The notes: generated from the letters alone by a model not told the origin. 64,000 nt of DNA from Flavobacterium chryseum (GCF_004362015.1 NZ_SNWW01000006.1:248001-312000); one strand, 5' to 3'. Shown: positions 41,505-51,889, counted from the first letter of the stretch. Program-made: numbers and translations.

Positions 41505-44500
41505 ATGAAACATAAAATAGCTTTTCTCTTAATCATATTTATTTCGGTGAATGTATTTTCCCAAAATAAATACCGTCTTAAAAATATCTCGACTACTGAC
41601 GGACTTTCGCAGAGTTCTGTTATTGCTATTCATCAGGATAAATTTGGGCAAATGTGGTTTGGTACGCGCGACGGTCTCAACAAATATGACGGCAGTAGAT
41701 TTACGATTTTTAGAAATGATATTGCGAATAAATCCTCAATTAGCAACAATGATATTCTGGCTATTGAAGAAGATAATTCCGGGAAAATATGGGTTGGAAC
41801 TTACAACGGATTAAATTGTTACGATCCTGTAGCGAACACTTTTAAAAGATATTTACACACCAAAACCAATCATACGATAAGCAGCAATGCGATTTGGTGC
41901 ATTAAGGAAATTGGCAATGAAATGTGGTTTGGAACTTCAAAAGGATTAACAATTTATAACAAGAAAACAGCACAATTTACTTCGACTTTTCATTCTGAAA
42001 CGGATACTTCTACCCTGCCGAGCAATAATATTTTAAGCATTTTAAAAACCAAAAAAGGCGAAATCTGGATTGGAACTACGAAAGGTTTGTGTTTATTAAC
42101 AAGCAGAAAAAACGGCAAGTTTACTTTTAAAAATTATCCTTTAAATGCTACTACCCTTTTAAATGTTCAGGCAATTGCTGAAGATGCTCAGGGGAATTTA
42201 TGGATTGGAACGAAAAATGTTGGACTTTTAAAATTCGATAAAATAACCAATAAGTTTGTTTCTTTTTTATCGGCTGAAAAATATCGAGAAATCAACCCTG
42301 ATATTCGTTCTTTGGCGATTGACAGCGAAGGTTCTTTGTGGATTGGCGCTTATGACGGAATCTATATCTTGGGTAAAGATAAAAGCCTTGAAAAAATAAA
42401 TAACAGCAACAATAGCAACGGAATTGATAAGGTAAAATCGGTTTTTATTGATAAAAAAGGTTCGGTTTGGATTGGCTGTTACTACAAAGGCGTGAATATT
42501 TGGGATGTTTCGAATGTCAATTTTTCGAATTACAATCAAAATTCTAAAAAGATTCCGATGAGTTTTGATGTGGTGAGTTCGATTATTGCCGATAAAAACC
42601 ATACTATTTATTTTGGGACGGAAGGCGGCGGAATTACGATTTACAATCAAAATACGGAAGCAACAAGTTACATCAACAGTAAAACCGGTCAGAAAAACAA
42701 AAATGATATTAAATCGATGTGTCTTGCCGAAGATCACATTTTGTGGCTGGGGACTTTTTCTAAAGGAATTTCGGCTTATAATACGGTTTCAAAAAGAATT
42801 GAAGACCATCGCATTGCACCCGAATTAAACGAATATCTAAAAGAAACCGGCGTTTATTCTATCAAAACAGAAGGAAACGGGATTTTATGGATTGGTACTT
42901 TCAGCAAAGGTTTGATTCGTTACAACACGATTTCGAATACGTTTCAAATTATTGGATTTGATAATACGAAACCTAACTTTTTAACCAATAATATTATCCG
43001 TACGATTTTAGTCGACAAACAAAAAAGGCTTTGGGTTGGCACTCAAAACGGACTGAATCTTATTGCGTTAAATAATTTTTCTTCAAATAAATATGCCATA
43101 AAACATTTCTTTTTTGATGCTGCGGCTTTATCCGGCGATGATATTTTGACCTTGTTTCAGGATTCTCAAAATAAAATTTGGGTGGGTACAAAAGCAAAAG
43201 GGCTGCATTATTTTGATGGAAAAAAATTCAATAAAATCAATCTTAAAATTGGAAATACTGTTATTACATCCATTCATTCTATTTTAGAAGATGATGATAA
43301 AAACCTTTGGATCAGTACTAATCAGGGCATTATAAAATACAGTACACTCAGAAAAACAATTGTTATTTACGATCAAAAAGACGGATTGGCGAGTAATGAA
43401 TTTAATGATAATGCGGCTTTAAAACTTGATTCGAATAAATTCTATTTCGGAAGTCCGTCTGGAGCTACCTTTTTTGATGCCAGAAAAATTTCCCTTAACC
43501 AATACGCACCTCAGGTTTTAATAACCGATTTGAAAATCAAAAATGAAACCGTTAATCCAAATGATGCGGCTGAAATTCTCGAAAAAAGTATTGGTTACAC
43601 CAAAACCATTACGCTTGATTATGACAAGGCTAATTTCTCGATTAATTTTGCAATTCCAAATTACATTCGGTCTAAAAATAATCAATACAGTTATCGCTTA
43701 ACGGGATTGGAAAACAACTGGACAACCACCAAAAATTCAGAAGCTATTTATGCCATTCAAAATCCGGGAACTTACATTTTTGAAGTTCGAGGTGCTAATA
43801 ATGATGGGGTTTGGAACAAAGTTCCAACGACCTTAACCGTTGTTGTAAAGCCCGCTCCCTGGCGCAGTATTTGGGCATTTTTGTTTTACGGAATTGTGAT
43901 TGGTTTAGGCTTATACGGTTTGATCTGGATTATGAAATCGAAAGCCAGACTGAAACAAAAACTAGAACTGGAATATCTGGAAACCAAACGTATCGAAGAA
44001 AACAACCGCGCAAAACTGGACTTTTTCACGAATATTTCGCATGAATTCAGAACGCCTTTAACTTTGATTTTAGGACCGTTACAACAAATTCTGGCCGATT
44101 ATAACGGAACGAATGAAATGTATAAAAAGCTGTTGGTTATTGAAGGAAGCGCCAATCATCTTTTGAGTTTGATTAATCGTTTAATGGATTTTAGAAAACT
44201 CGAAAATGATCAGGTTAAACTGGAATCAGCCAACGGAAATATCGTAAAGTTTACGAAAGAAATCTTCTTGTCTTTTATTGAATATGCCAAAGACGGCGGC
44301 TACACGTATACTTTTGAAACTTCTGAAGAAGAAATTCTGGTGTACTTTGACCGCTATAAACTGGAACGTGTTTTTTATAATTTGATTTCGAATGCTTTTC
44401 GTTATACACCAAAAGGCGGAAACATCAACATTAAAATAAATCACGATCACGAAAATCTTTTTATTGCCGTTGAAGATTCAGGAGTTGGCATTTCAGAGGA

Positions 44501-45599
44501 ACATATTGATAAAATTTTCGATTTGTTTTTTGAAGTTCCGCTTCATAATAATGTTCAGAAAAACTACAATAAAGGAACCGGAATTGGTTTATCAATCGTA
44601 AAAAACATTGTAAAGCTGCATAAAGGAACAATTGATGTAACGAATAAAAAAACAGGCGGCGTTGTCTTTAAAGTCGCACTTCCGTTGGGCAGAGCACATC
44701 TTCTGGATGATGAAATTATTCCCGATTTTAAAATAAGCGACGATATTGCGCAATATACAGCTCAACTGGAAACGGCAGAAATAACAGAACACGAAGATAT
44801 TGATGACTTTGTGGTAAATGCTGAGAAGCAAACGATTCTTATTGTCGAAGATCATAAGGTTTTGAGATCTTTCATGAAAAATTTACTCAAAAAAGAATAC
44901 AATATTATTGAAGCCGAAAACGGAAAAATAGCTTTTGAAAAAGCATTGCAACATGTTCCCAACTTAATTATCAGCGATGTTATTATGCCTGAAATGGTTG
45001 GAACCGAGCTTTGTTCTAAAATCAAAGAGAATTTAAAAACAAGTCATATTCCGGTTATTCTGCTGACTTCGAGATCTTCTCTGGTTTATAAATTTGAAGG
45101 ACTCGAAAGCGGCGCTGATGATTATATCAGTAAACCTTTCAATTTAACTGAATTTAAACTTCGGGTTAAAAATCTGCTGAATTCAACCGAAAGATTAAAA
45201 GCCAAATTCTCAAGCGAAGACAATTTTGTTCCTTCAGAAATCACCGTTTCATCTCTTGATGAAGAATTATTGAAAAAAGCATTTAAAATTGTTGAAGAAA
45301 ATATATCAAACGAACAATTCGATATTCCGTTTTTCTGTTCAGAATTGGGTGTAAGCCGAACGATGTTATTCTTAAAAATAAAAGCGTGGACGAATTATAC
45401 GCCCAACGAATTTATTCATGAAATACGATTAAAACGTGCTGCTCAATTATTAGAACAAAACAAACTTAATATTGCTGAAGTAAGTTATAAAGTTGGTTTT
45501 AACAACCCGAAATACTTTAGCAAATGTTTCCAAAAAAGATACGGAGAAACGCCGTCACAATTTGCTGACAAATTTTCTAAATCTACCTCCGTATTATAA
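41505..45599 (+). CDS. Hybrid two-component system regulator (HTCS) of the uronate locus
   Basis: The protein has 1364 residues. A signal peptide is followed by reg_prop propeller blades (repeated W(F/I/V)GT motifs, for example MWFGTRDGLNKYDG) to about 680, then a Y_Y_Y domain (about 690-775). A transmembrane helix (about 788-808) leads to HisKA with the phospho-His in ISHEFRTP (about residue 844). HATPase_c has DSGVGI and GTGIGLSIVK. A receiver domain starts at ILIVEDHKVL with the acceptor Asp in ISDVIMPE, and an AraC-type helix-turn-helix ends the protein. HTCS proteins sense oligosaccharide fragments in the periplasm and activate the adjacent susCD genes. Confidence 0.95.
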   Translation: MKHKIAFLLIIFISVNVFSQNKYRLKNISTTDGLSQSSVIAIHQDKFGQMWFGTRDGLNKYDGSRFTIFRNDIANKSSISNNDILAIEEDNSGKIWVGTYNGLNCYDPVANTFKRYLHTKTNHTISSNAIWCIKEIGNEMWFGTSKGLTIYNKKTAQFTSTFHSETDTSTLPSNNILSILKTKKGEIWIGTTKGLCLLTSRKNGKFTFKNYPLNATTLLNVQAIAEDAQGNLWIGTKNVGLLKFDKITNKFVSFLSAEKYREINPDIRSLAIDSEGSLWIGAYDGIYILGKDKSLEKINNSNNSNGIDKVKSVFIDKKGSVWIGCYYKGVNIWDVSNVNFSNYNQNSKKIPMSFDVVSSIIADKNHTIYFGTEGGGITIYNQNTEATSYINSKTGQKNKNDIKSMCLAEDHILWLGTFSKGISAYNTVSKRIEDHRIAPELNEYLKETGVYSIKTEGNGILWIGTFSKGLIRYNTISNTFQIIGFDNTKPNFLTNNIIRTILVDKQKRLWVGTQNGLNLIALNNFSSNKYAIKHFFFDAAALSGDDILTLFQDSQNKIWVGTKAKGLHYFDGKKFNKINLKIGNTVITSIHSILEDDDKNLWISTNQGIIKYSTLRKTIVIYDQKDGLASNEFNDNAALKLDSNKFYFGSPSGATFFDARKISLNQYAPQVLITDLKIKNETVNPNDAAEILEKSIGYTKTITLDYDKANFSINFAIPNYIRSKNNQYSYRLTGLENNWTTTKNSEAIYAIQNPGTYIFEVRGANNDGVWNKVPTTLTVVVKPAPWRSIWAFLFYGIVIGLGLYGLIWIMKSKARLKQKLELEYLETKRIEENNRAKLDFFTNISHEFRTPLTLILGPLQQILADYNGTNEMYKKLLVIEGSANHLLSLINRLMDFRKLENDQVKLESANGNIVKFTKEIFLSFIEYAKDGGYTYTFETSEEEILVYFDRYKLERVFYNLISNAFRYTPKGGNINIKINHDHENLFIAVEDSGVGISEEHIDKIFDLFFEVPLHNNVQKNYNKGTGIGLSIVKNIVKLHKGTIDVTNKKTGGVVFKVALPLGRAHLLDDEIIPDFKISDDIAQYTAQLETAEITEHEDIDDFVVNAEKQTILIVEDHKVLRSFMKNLLKKEYNIIEAENGKIAFEKALQHVPNLIISDVIMPEMVGTELCSKIKENLKTSHIPVILLTSRSSLVYKFEGLESGADDYISKPFNLTEFKLRVKNLLNSTERLKAKFSSEDNFVPSEITVSSLDEELLKKAFKIVEENISNEQFDIPFFCSELGVSRTMLFLKIKAWTNYTPNEFIHEIRLKRAAQLLEQNKLNIAEVSYKVGFNNPKYFSKCFQKRYGETPSQFADKFSKSTSVL

Positions 45600-45621
45600 A
45601 AATCCTCTATTTATAAGGCTT

Positions 45622-45657
45622 AAAAAAGGGTATCTGTATTTTTAGATACCCTTTTTT
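45622..45657 (+). terminator. Terminator of the hybrid regulator gene
   Basis: AAAAAAGGGTATCT (45622-45635) and AGATACCCTTTTTT (45644-45657) are perfect arms ending in a T run. It separates the regulator from the susCD transcript. Confidence 0.88.
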
Positions 45658-45682
45658 GTATTTCTATATCGTTTGCGCCGTA

Positions 45683-45690
45683 TACATTTG
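45683..45690 (+). promoter_or_regulatory. -7 element of the susCD transcript
   Basis: TACATTTG fits TAnnTTTG and lies just after the terminator and before the 30-codon ORF and susC. No good -33 box is seen at the usual distance, as expected for an activator-dependent promoter. Confidence 0.45.
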
Positions 45691-45694
45691 CGAT

Positions 45695-45787
45695 ATGAAA
45701 ATCAGAAAAACAAAATTCATGTTGCTGCAAATTCTATTTGTCATGCTGATCATCGGAATGAGTTTATTGCTTTTCTACTTTATCTAA
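45695..45787 (+). CDS. Possible 30-residue membrane peptide upstream of susC
   Basis: ATG 45695 to TAA 45787 encodes a short peptide. A basic start (KIRKTKF) precedes one hydrophobic stretch (LLQILFVMLIIGMSLLLFYF). It lies 24 nt before susC and 5 nt after a -7 box, which leaves little leader if that box is used. It could be a leader peptide, a small membrane protein or chance. Without comparison to relatives I cannot choose. Confidence 0.35.
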   Translation: MKIRKTKFMLLQILFVMLIIGMSLLLFYFI

Positions 45788-45811
45788 CATTAACTTAAAA
45801 CCAAAAAATGA

Positions 45812-48800
45812 ATGTTTACAAACCTCAAAATTAAATCGCTTAAATGGTATTTTCTGGTACTTTTTGTACTCGTAAATATTGTTGTAAATGCACAGGACAA
45901 AAAAGTCACCGGAAAAATAACTTCAAGCGAAGATTCACTTGGGCTTCCGGGCGCCAATGTTTATATCAAAGGATCTTCTGTTGGAGCATCTGCGGATATG
46001 GATGGAAATTATACTGTTATAGTTTCAGAAAAAAATGCTGTTTTAGTCTTCAACTTTGTAGGATATCAAACTGTTGAAATTCCGTTGGGAAGCAAAACAG
46101 TTGTCAATGTAAGTTTAAAACCGGACACAAAAGCACTTGAAGAAGTAATTGTGGTAGGTTACGGAACGCGTAAAAAGAGTGATATTACGGGATCTGTATC
46201 TTCGGTAACAGCAAAAGAATTAACCGCTTATCCAACATTAAGTGCAGAACAGGCTTTGCAAGGCCGTGCTGCGGGTGTATCTGTACAATCTAATAATGGT
46301 GGTGAACCAGGCGCTCCGATAAAAATCAGGGTTCGTGGAGGAACGTCGATCAATGCGAGCGGAGATGCGCTTATTGTTGTAGATGGTTTCGCAGGAGCTT
46401 CTATGCCACAGCCTCAGGATATTGCCTCTATCGAGATTTTAAAAGATGCTTCGGCAACGGCTATTTACGGATCAAGAGGTTCAAACGGGGTTATCATGGT
46501 TACGACCAAAAAAGGAAAGCCCGGAAAACCGGTTATTGAGTTCAGTAATTCAACTTCGGTACAATCGGTAAACAATAAACTTGATTTATTAGATGCAGAT
46601 CAGTTTGTGGCGTACAGAAAAAGTTTTACAACGCATACTTCTGCCGGTGCTAACACAGACTGGCAGGATGTAATTTATCGCGAAGGAATGATTTCGAATA
46701 CTTCATTATCATTTTCCGGCGGTTCTGATGCCATTAAATATTATGTTTCAGGAAATTACTTTAACCAAAATGGTGTTGTTATCAATTCAGGAATCGATAA
46801 ATACACGATTGTAAGTAATCTTGAAGCTGATTTATCAGACAGATTTAAAGTGGGCTTGAATTTATTTCAAAGTAAACAAAACAAAGAAGGAATTATCAGC
46901 CAGACTGGCGCCGGAGGAACTGGTGCTGCGGGTGTAATTGCTGCTGCCTATCGTTTTATGCCGGACAAAGGAATTTATAATGCTGATGGAAGTTATACAT
47001 CAACGGCTCCTATTGGAGATGATATCGATAATCCGTACGCAACAGCAATGGAAAATGTTTTAGAGACGGTTTCTATTGTACACAGATCGAATTTTTTTGC
47101 TCAATATAAAATTACGAAAGACCTTGATTTTAAAACTACTTTAGGATTAACAGATAATAATTCGCAAACCGGAAGATTTATTCCGTCAACTTTAATTGCA
47201 GGAAAAAATATCAAAGGAGAAGCTTCTGTAAACAACACCAGATTTTCTTCTTTCCTTACAGAAAATTATCTGACGTATAAAAAAGAAATTATCGAAAAAG
47301 GAATTTTAACGCTTCTGGGTGGTTATTCGTATCAAAAAAACAAAAACGAAAGCTCTTATGCGGCTTCAAGAGGATTTTTGACCAACACGAACTCGTATCG
47401 TAATTTGGGAGCAGGAACTGTATTTTTAAAACCGGATTCGAATTTATCTGAAACAGAATTAATATCTGCTTTCGGAAGGTTAAACTTTGATTATGATGAT
47501 AAATATTTACTAACGTTTACAGCACGTCGTGACGGTTCTTCAAGTTTTAGTAAAAACTACAAATACGGAACTTTCCCATCGGGAGCAATTGGCTGGAATA
47601 TTAGCAAAGAAAATTTCTTAAAAGACAGCAAAACAGTTTCAAATCTTAAACTGAGAGCGAGTTACGGAGCAACAGGAAATCCATCGATTGGCGCCTACTC
47701 TACTTTATCGAGATTCTCTGAAATTTATGATGTGAGCGGTGACGTTATTGTAAACGCAGTTCAGTTGACTTCTTTGAATAATCCTAATTTGAAATGGGAA
47801 ACTTCATACCAGCAAGATTACGGAATTGATTTAGGTTTATTTGATAACAGAATCAGCATTACAGCAGATTATTATAAAACTATTACCAAAGATTTATTGT
47901 TCAACAGACCGTTGCCTCAAATTTCAGGAATTGGTTCTCAGCTTCAAAACGTTGGAGAATTAGAAAACAAAGGTTGGGAATTGGGTATTAGTACTAAAAA
48001 CTTTACCGGTCCCGATTTTACGTGGTCTACGAACTTCAATATTTCTTCAAACAAGAATAAAGTATTAAAATTAGCCGATAACAAAGACCTTATAATTAAC
48101 TCTACGCCAGGACATTTCCTTGCTACAGATTCTCAAATTTTAAGAGTTGGTGAGCCGGTTGGTTCTTTCTTCGGATTTATTTATGATGGTGTAATTCAAC
48201 AAGGTGAAACGGCTCTTCCGGGTAACTTTGAAACTATTGCAGGTGGAGAAAAATTCAAAGACGTAAACGGTGACGGAAAACTGGATTCTAACGATAAAAC
48301 ACTTATCGGAAACCCAAATCCTGATTTTATCTTCGGATTCAACAATGATTTCACGTATAAAAATATCGACTTGAATATCTTCTTTCAGGGTTCAGAAGGC
48401 AATCAAATCTTAAACTATACTTTGATGGAATTGGCGTCTGGAAACAACAATGCAACTACAGAAGTTTTAGATGCATGGACACCAACAAATACGGATACTA
48501 ATGTGCCAATTAATGCGGCAAGAACCAAAAGAGTTTCGTCAAGATTTGTTTATGATGCAAGTTATATCCGTCTAAAAAACATTTCTATCGGATATAGTTT
48601 AGATGAAAAAGTAGTGTCTAAAATTGGATTGAGCAAAGTTCGTTTTTACATCAGTGCTCAAAACCTTTGGACGATTACAGATTATCCGGGATCTGATCCT
48701 GAGGTAAATTACCTGAATGATACCAACGCCAGAAGTAATACCAATTTAGGTTTAGATTACGGAAGTTATCCAAATGTAAAAACCTTCACTTTTGGTTTTA

Positions 48801-48814
48801 ATTTAAAATTCTAG
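45812..48814 (+). CDS. SusC/RagA-family TonB-linked outer membrane importer
   Basis: The protein has 1000 residues. A signal peptide (to VVNAQ) is followed by a carboxypeptidase-regulatory-like domain (VTGKITSSEDSLGLPGANVYIKG). The TonB box/plug has EEVIVVGYGTRKKSDITGSV, RGGTSIN and DIASIEILKDASATAIYGSRG. The large barrel ends in FTFGFNLKF. SusC proteins import oligosaccharides across the outer membrane with SusD as the lid. ATG 45812 is used; an ATG 4 nt upstream is out of frame. An unusual long hairpin separates it from susD. Confidence 0.97.
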   Translation: MFTNLKIKSLKWYFLVLFVLVNIVVNAQDKKVTGKITSSEDSLGLPGANVYIKGSSVGASADMDGNYTVIVSEKNAVLVFNFVGYQTVEIPLGSKTVVNVSLKPDTKALEEVIVVGYGTRKKSDITGSVSSVTAKELTAYPTLSAEQALQGRAAGVSVQSNNGGEPGAPIKIRVRGGTSINASGDALIVVDGFAGASMPQPQDIASIEILKDASATAIYGSRGSNGVIMVTTKKGKPGKPVIEFSNSTSVQSVNNKLDLLDADQFVAYRKSFTTHTSAGANTDWQDVIYREGMISNTSLSFSGGSDAIKYYVSGNYFNQNGVVINSGIDKYTIVSNLEADLSDRFKVGLNLFQSKQNKEGIISQTGAGGTGAAGVIAAAYRFMPDKGIYNADGSYTSTAPIGDDIDNPYATAMENVLETVSIVHRSNFFAQYKITKDLDFKTTLGLTDNNSQTGRFIPSTLIAGKNIKGEASVNNTRFSSFLTENYLTYKKEIIEKGILTLLGGYSYQKNKNESSYAASRGFLTNTNSYRNLGAGTVFLKPDSNLSETELISAFGRLNFDYDDKYLLTFTARRDGSSSFSKNYKYGTFPSGAIGWNISKENFLKDSKTVSNLKLRASYGATGNPSIGAYSTLSRFSEIYDVSGDVIVNAVQLTSLNNPNLKWETSYQQDYGIDLGLFDNRISITADYYKTITKDLLFNRPLPQISGIGSQLQNVGELENKGWELGISTKNFTGPDFTWSTNFNISSNKNKVLKLADNKDLIINSTPGHFLATDSQILRVGEPVGSFFGFIYDGVIQQGETALPGNFETIAGGEKFKDVNGDGKLDSNDKTLIGNPNPDFIFGFNNDFTYKNIDLNIFFQGSEGNQILNYTLMELASGNNNATTEVLDAWTPTNTDTNVPINAARTKRVSSRFVYDASYIRLKNISIGYSLDEKVVSKIGLSKVRFYISAQNLWTITDYPGSDPEVNYLNDTNARSNTNLGLDYGSYPNVKTFTFGFNLKF

Positions 48815-48827
48815 TCTAAATAATATT

Positions 48828-48975
48828 AAACACATAGAAACATAGATTTTTCTTTGTCCAAAGGAAGAAATTATAAAAACTAGTTTTCACACATAGCCAT
48901 ACGCAAAATGCTATGATTATTAATGCAAGTGAAACGCCTTATTTAGCGTTGCTAAAAGCTATGTTCCTATGTGTT
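48828..48975. repeat. Inverted repeat between susC and susD (ACACATAG family)
   Basis: AAACACATAGAAACATAG (48828-48845) and CTATGTTCCTATGTGTT (48959-48975) pair with one mismatch. A smaller AACGC/GCGTT hairpin lies inside (48933-48950). Same family as 17591-17767. Confidence 0.75.
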
Positions 48976-49008
48976 AAAATTATACACACAATACCTAAAA
49001 ATAATATT

Positions 49009-50523
49009 ATGAAAAAATATATAGCCTTATTTTGCTTGGGAATATTCGCTTTTGGATGCTCTGATCTTGAAGAACATCCGGTGGGAGTTATTAGTCCTGA
49101 CAACTTTTTTAACAATACAGATGACTTACAAGCCGCTGTAAACGGGAGTTTTGCCAACATTGCCCACAATAATTATTGGGGACGTGAATTTACAATTGCA
49201 TTGATGTTACGCGACGACATGGCCGATATTGGTGACAGAACCACTCAGGCAGCACGTATTGATGTAAACGATATGAATATGAATGATACCAACGCACTTG
49301 TGGCAAACTTTTGGCCGCAATCGTATATCATTATTACAGCAGCAAACCAAGCGATTGAAGGTGCTAAAAGAACGCCCGGAGATCCTGCAAAAGTAAACGC
49401 AATTGTAGCTCAGGCTCATTTCGCAAGAGCTTTTACCTACTATCATTTGGTTCGAATTTTTGGAGATATTCCGTATGTTGATTTTGTAGTTAACGACGTT
49501 TCTCAGGTAAATTCTTTGAGCAGAATGAAAGAAGCTGATGTTTATCCAAAAATTATCGCCGATTTAGAATTTGCAAAACAATGGCTGGAAGACAAACCAA
49601 AAGTAAAAGCAGTTCCGGGAAAAGGTACCGCTGCAGGTTATTTAGCTTCTGTTTATTTGACCTTAGGAAATTATCAAAAAGCTTATGACGAAGCTAAATA
49701 TGTAATTACAAACGAAGCCAAATTTGGTTTAGGCTTAGATGCTGATTTTCAGGATTTATTCAACGCTACAAAAGCGGCAACATTAAAAGAACCTTTGTTT
49801 ACGATTGACTTTAACAACCTGGTTTCAGGAAATTACGGTCAGGATTATACAGCGTTTTTTACAGGTTCTTTAAAAGATGATAGCTACAGCTATGGTCAGG
49901 GGTTTTCTGTAGCTGTGCCATCTCTGAAAGTGTTTAACGACTGGGACCAAAGAGATTACAGAAGAGCGGTAAGTTTTGATACGATCATCAGAAAGAAAAC
50001 CGGTCCGGGTGGAGCTTTGCAGGTTTTTCCATCAAGCGATAACGAAAAAGCACCAAGACCGCATATTGCCAAATACTATCGTTTTCCAGGAAAAGCCGGA
50101 GCAAACGGAAGAACTTCTCAACACAATTACATCACCATGCGTTATGCCGAAGTTTTATTGACAGCTGCAGAAGCATTAAATGAAATTACACCGGGAACCT
50201 TAGAAGCCGATGGTTATGTAAACCGAGTTCGCGCCAGAGCGAGAAACAAAGCCGGAAAGCAAGTTTCGTTTCCTGCCAATGTCACGCCAGGTTTGTCTCA
50301 GGCAGATTTTAAAAAGATGGTTATTAATGAAAGACGTTTAGAATTAGCTTTTGAATACATCAGATGGTATGACATTAAAAGGTTGAAAAACGGACCAGAA
50401 GTATTTGGACCAACTGGCTTTGAACCGCACACTTTTGATCCAAACAAAGATTATTTATTCCCATTGCCTGGAACTGAGTTGGCGATCAATCCAAATTTAA
50501 AACCGAATAATCCTGGGTATTAA
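49009..50523 (+). CDS. SusD/RagB-family glycan-binding lipoprotein
   Basis: The protein has 504 residues from ATG 49009. The longer frame from 48913 reads through the repeat and is rejected. The lipoprotein signal ends in FAFGC. SusD hallmarks are DNFFNNTDDLQAAVNGSF, the TPR-like helices (AQAHFARAFTYYHLVRIFGDIPY), NYITMRYAEVLLTAAEALNE and the end INERRLELAFEYIRWYDIKRL. It sits on the cell surface and captures glycan for the SusC partner. Confidence 0.96.
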   Translation: MKKYIALFCLGIFAFGCSDLEEHPVGVISPDNFFNNTDDLQAAVNGSFANIAHNNYWGREFTIALMLRDDMADIGDRTTQAARIDVNDMNMNDTNALVANFWPQSYIIITAANQAIEGAKRTPGDPAKVNAIVAQAHFARAFTYYHLVRIFGDIPYVDFVVNDVSQVNSLSRMKEADVYPKIIADLEFAKQWLEDKPKVKAVPGKGTAAGYLASVYLTLGNYQKAYDEAKYVITNEAKFGLGLDADFQDLFNATKAATLKEPLFTIDFNNLVSGNYGQDYTAFFTGSLKDDSYSYGQGFSVAVPSLKVFNDWDQRDYRRAVSFDTIIRKKTGPGGALQVFPSSDNEKAPRPHIAKYYRFPGKAGANGRTSQHNYITMRYAEVLLTAAEALNEITPGTLEADGYVNRVRARARNKAGKQVSFPANVTPGLSQADFKKMVINERRLELAFEYIRWYDIKRLKNGPEVFGPTGFEPHTFDPNKDYLFPLPGTELAINPNLKPNNPGY

Positions 50524-50544
50524 TTTAACTGAATTATAATTGAA

Positions 50545-50661
50545 CGCAGATGAAACGGATTCGCTATCGCGAAAACGCTGATTTTCGCAGATTTTTTTAA
50601 AACTTTGTTAAAAATCGGTTCTTTTCTGTGTCTTCACGATAGCGAATCCGTTTCATCCGCG
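50545..50661. repeat. 25-bp inverted repeat between susD and GH88
   Basis: CGCAGATGAAACGGATTCGC (from 50545, 25 nt) and its partner at 50637-50661 differ at one base. The interior has a second AT-rich weak pairing. It fills most of the 182-nt gap. Confidence 0.78.
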
Positions 50662-50705
50662 TCTAAAATTTAGTTTAGAAGCTAAAAAAAAAATTAATTA
50701 ATAGT

Positions 50706-51884
50706 ATGAATAAAGTTAGTTTCATTTGTTTAGTTCTTGGGTTTGCACTGCTTGGGACAGCGTGCAAATCCGGAATTAATTCTCCGACAAAAGCTGCATC
50801 AGCAAGCGCAGAAAATCTTCTTGAAAATCGATACAAAATGCTGCTCGATTATCCTGTAGATTCGATGTCGATGCCGAGAAGCATGACCCTTAAAACCAAT
50901 CTAATTAAAAAAGTGCCATCGAGAGACTGGACAAGCGGATTCTTTGCTGGAAACTTATGGCAATTGTACCGACTTACAGGCAACGAAAACTATAAAAAAC
51001 AGGCAGAAAAATGGACGCCTTTTAGCAAAAAAGAAAACGTTAATAATAATTCACATGATGTTGGGTTCAAAGTGTTTTGCAGTTTTGGAGAAGCGCTAAA
51101 AGTGGAAAACAAACAAGAATACAAAGACGTGATTATTAAAGGTGCCGAAACTTTATGTACCCGTTTTAACGCCAAAGTTGGCGCCATAAGATCCTGGGAT
51201 TTCAATAAGGAAATTTGGGATTATCCGGTGATAATTGACAATATGATGAACCTTGAATTGCTTTTTGAAGCCAGTAAATTATCCGGCAATAAAAAGTATG
51301 AAAACATTGCCATTCAACACGCCAATACCACTTTAAAAAATCAGTTTAGAGAAGACAACAGTTGTTATCATGTTATTGATTATGATCCTATAACCGGAAC
51401 AGTTCGCAAGAAAACAACACTTCAGGGATATAACGATGATTCGGTTTGGGCGCGCGGACAAGGCTGGGCCGTTTATGGTTTTACGATGTCGTATCGCTAC
51501 ACCAAAGATCCGGCCTATTTAAAACAAGCTGAAGCAACTGCAAATTTTTTTATCAATAATAAAAATCTTCCTGGGGATGGGATCCCATATTGGGATTTTA
51601 AAGATCCGAGTATTCCAAATTCGCCACGTGATGTTTCTGCTGCAACCGTTATGGCTTCTGCTTTGTATGAACTTTACGGTTATACAAAAAATAAAAGTTA
51701 TTTGGCTTTCGCCGATAAAATAATCAACTCATTAAGCTCTGACCGATATATTTTAAGTGACACTGTAAAAGCGCCTTTTATTTTAGATCACAGCACCGGA
51801 AACTGGCCAAAACATGACGAAATCGACGAGCCAATCATCTACGCTGATTATTATTTTCTGGAAGCATTATTGAGAAGAAAGTAG
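50706..51884 (+). CDS. GH88 unsaturated glucuronyl hydrolase (lipoprotein)
   Basis: The protein has 392 residues. The lipobox is ALLGTAC. An (alpha/alpha)6 barrel carries the two aspartates of the family: D118 in SHDVGF and D178 in VIIDNMMN, 60 residues apart as in Bacillus UGL. Other markers are GYNDDSVWARGQGWAVYG and DVSAATVMASALYEL. It removes the 4,5-unsaturated uronic acid from the non-reducing end of lyase products. Its presence implies that a polysaccharide lyase acts upstream. Confidence 0.94.
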   Translation: MNKVSFICLVLGFALLGTACKSGINSPTKAASASAENLLENRYKMLLDYPVDSMSMPRSMTLKTNLIKKVPSRDWTSGFFAGNLWQLYRLTGNENYKKQAEKWTPFSKKENVNNNSHDVGFKVFCSFGEALKVENKQEYKDVIIKGAETLCTRFNAKVGAIRSWDFNKEIWDYPVIIDNMMNLELLFEASKLSGNKKYENIAIQHANTTLKNQFREDNSCYHVIDYDPITGTVRKKTTLQGYNDDSVWARGQGWAVYGFTMSYRYTKDPAYLKQAEATANFFINNKNLPGDGIPYWDFKDPSIPNSPRDVSAATVMASALYELYGYTKNKSYLAFADKIINSLSSDRYILSDTVKAPFILDHSTGNWPKHDEIDEPIIYADYYFLEALLRRK

Positions 51885-51889
51885 CAAAG

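Noticed and set aside
42267-42737. 156-codon antisense ORF inside the hybrid regulator gene
   Set aside because: It lies wholly within propeller repeats; the repeated DNA gives long shadow frames.
48913-49008. N-terminal extension of SusD from an upstream ATG
   Set aside because: The extension is translated repeat sequence, and the inner ATG gives a proper lipoprotein signal.
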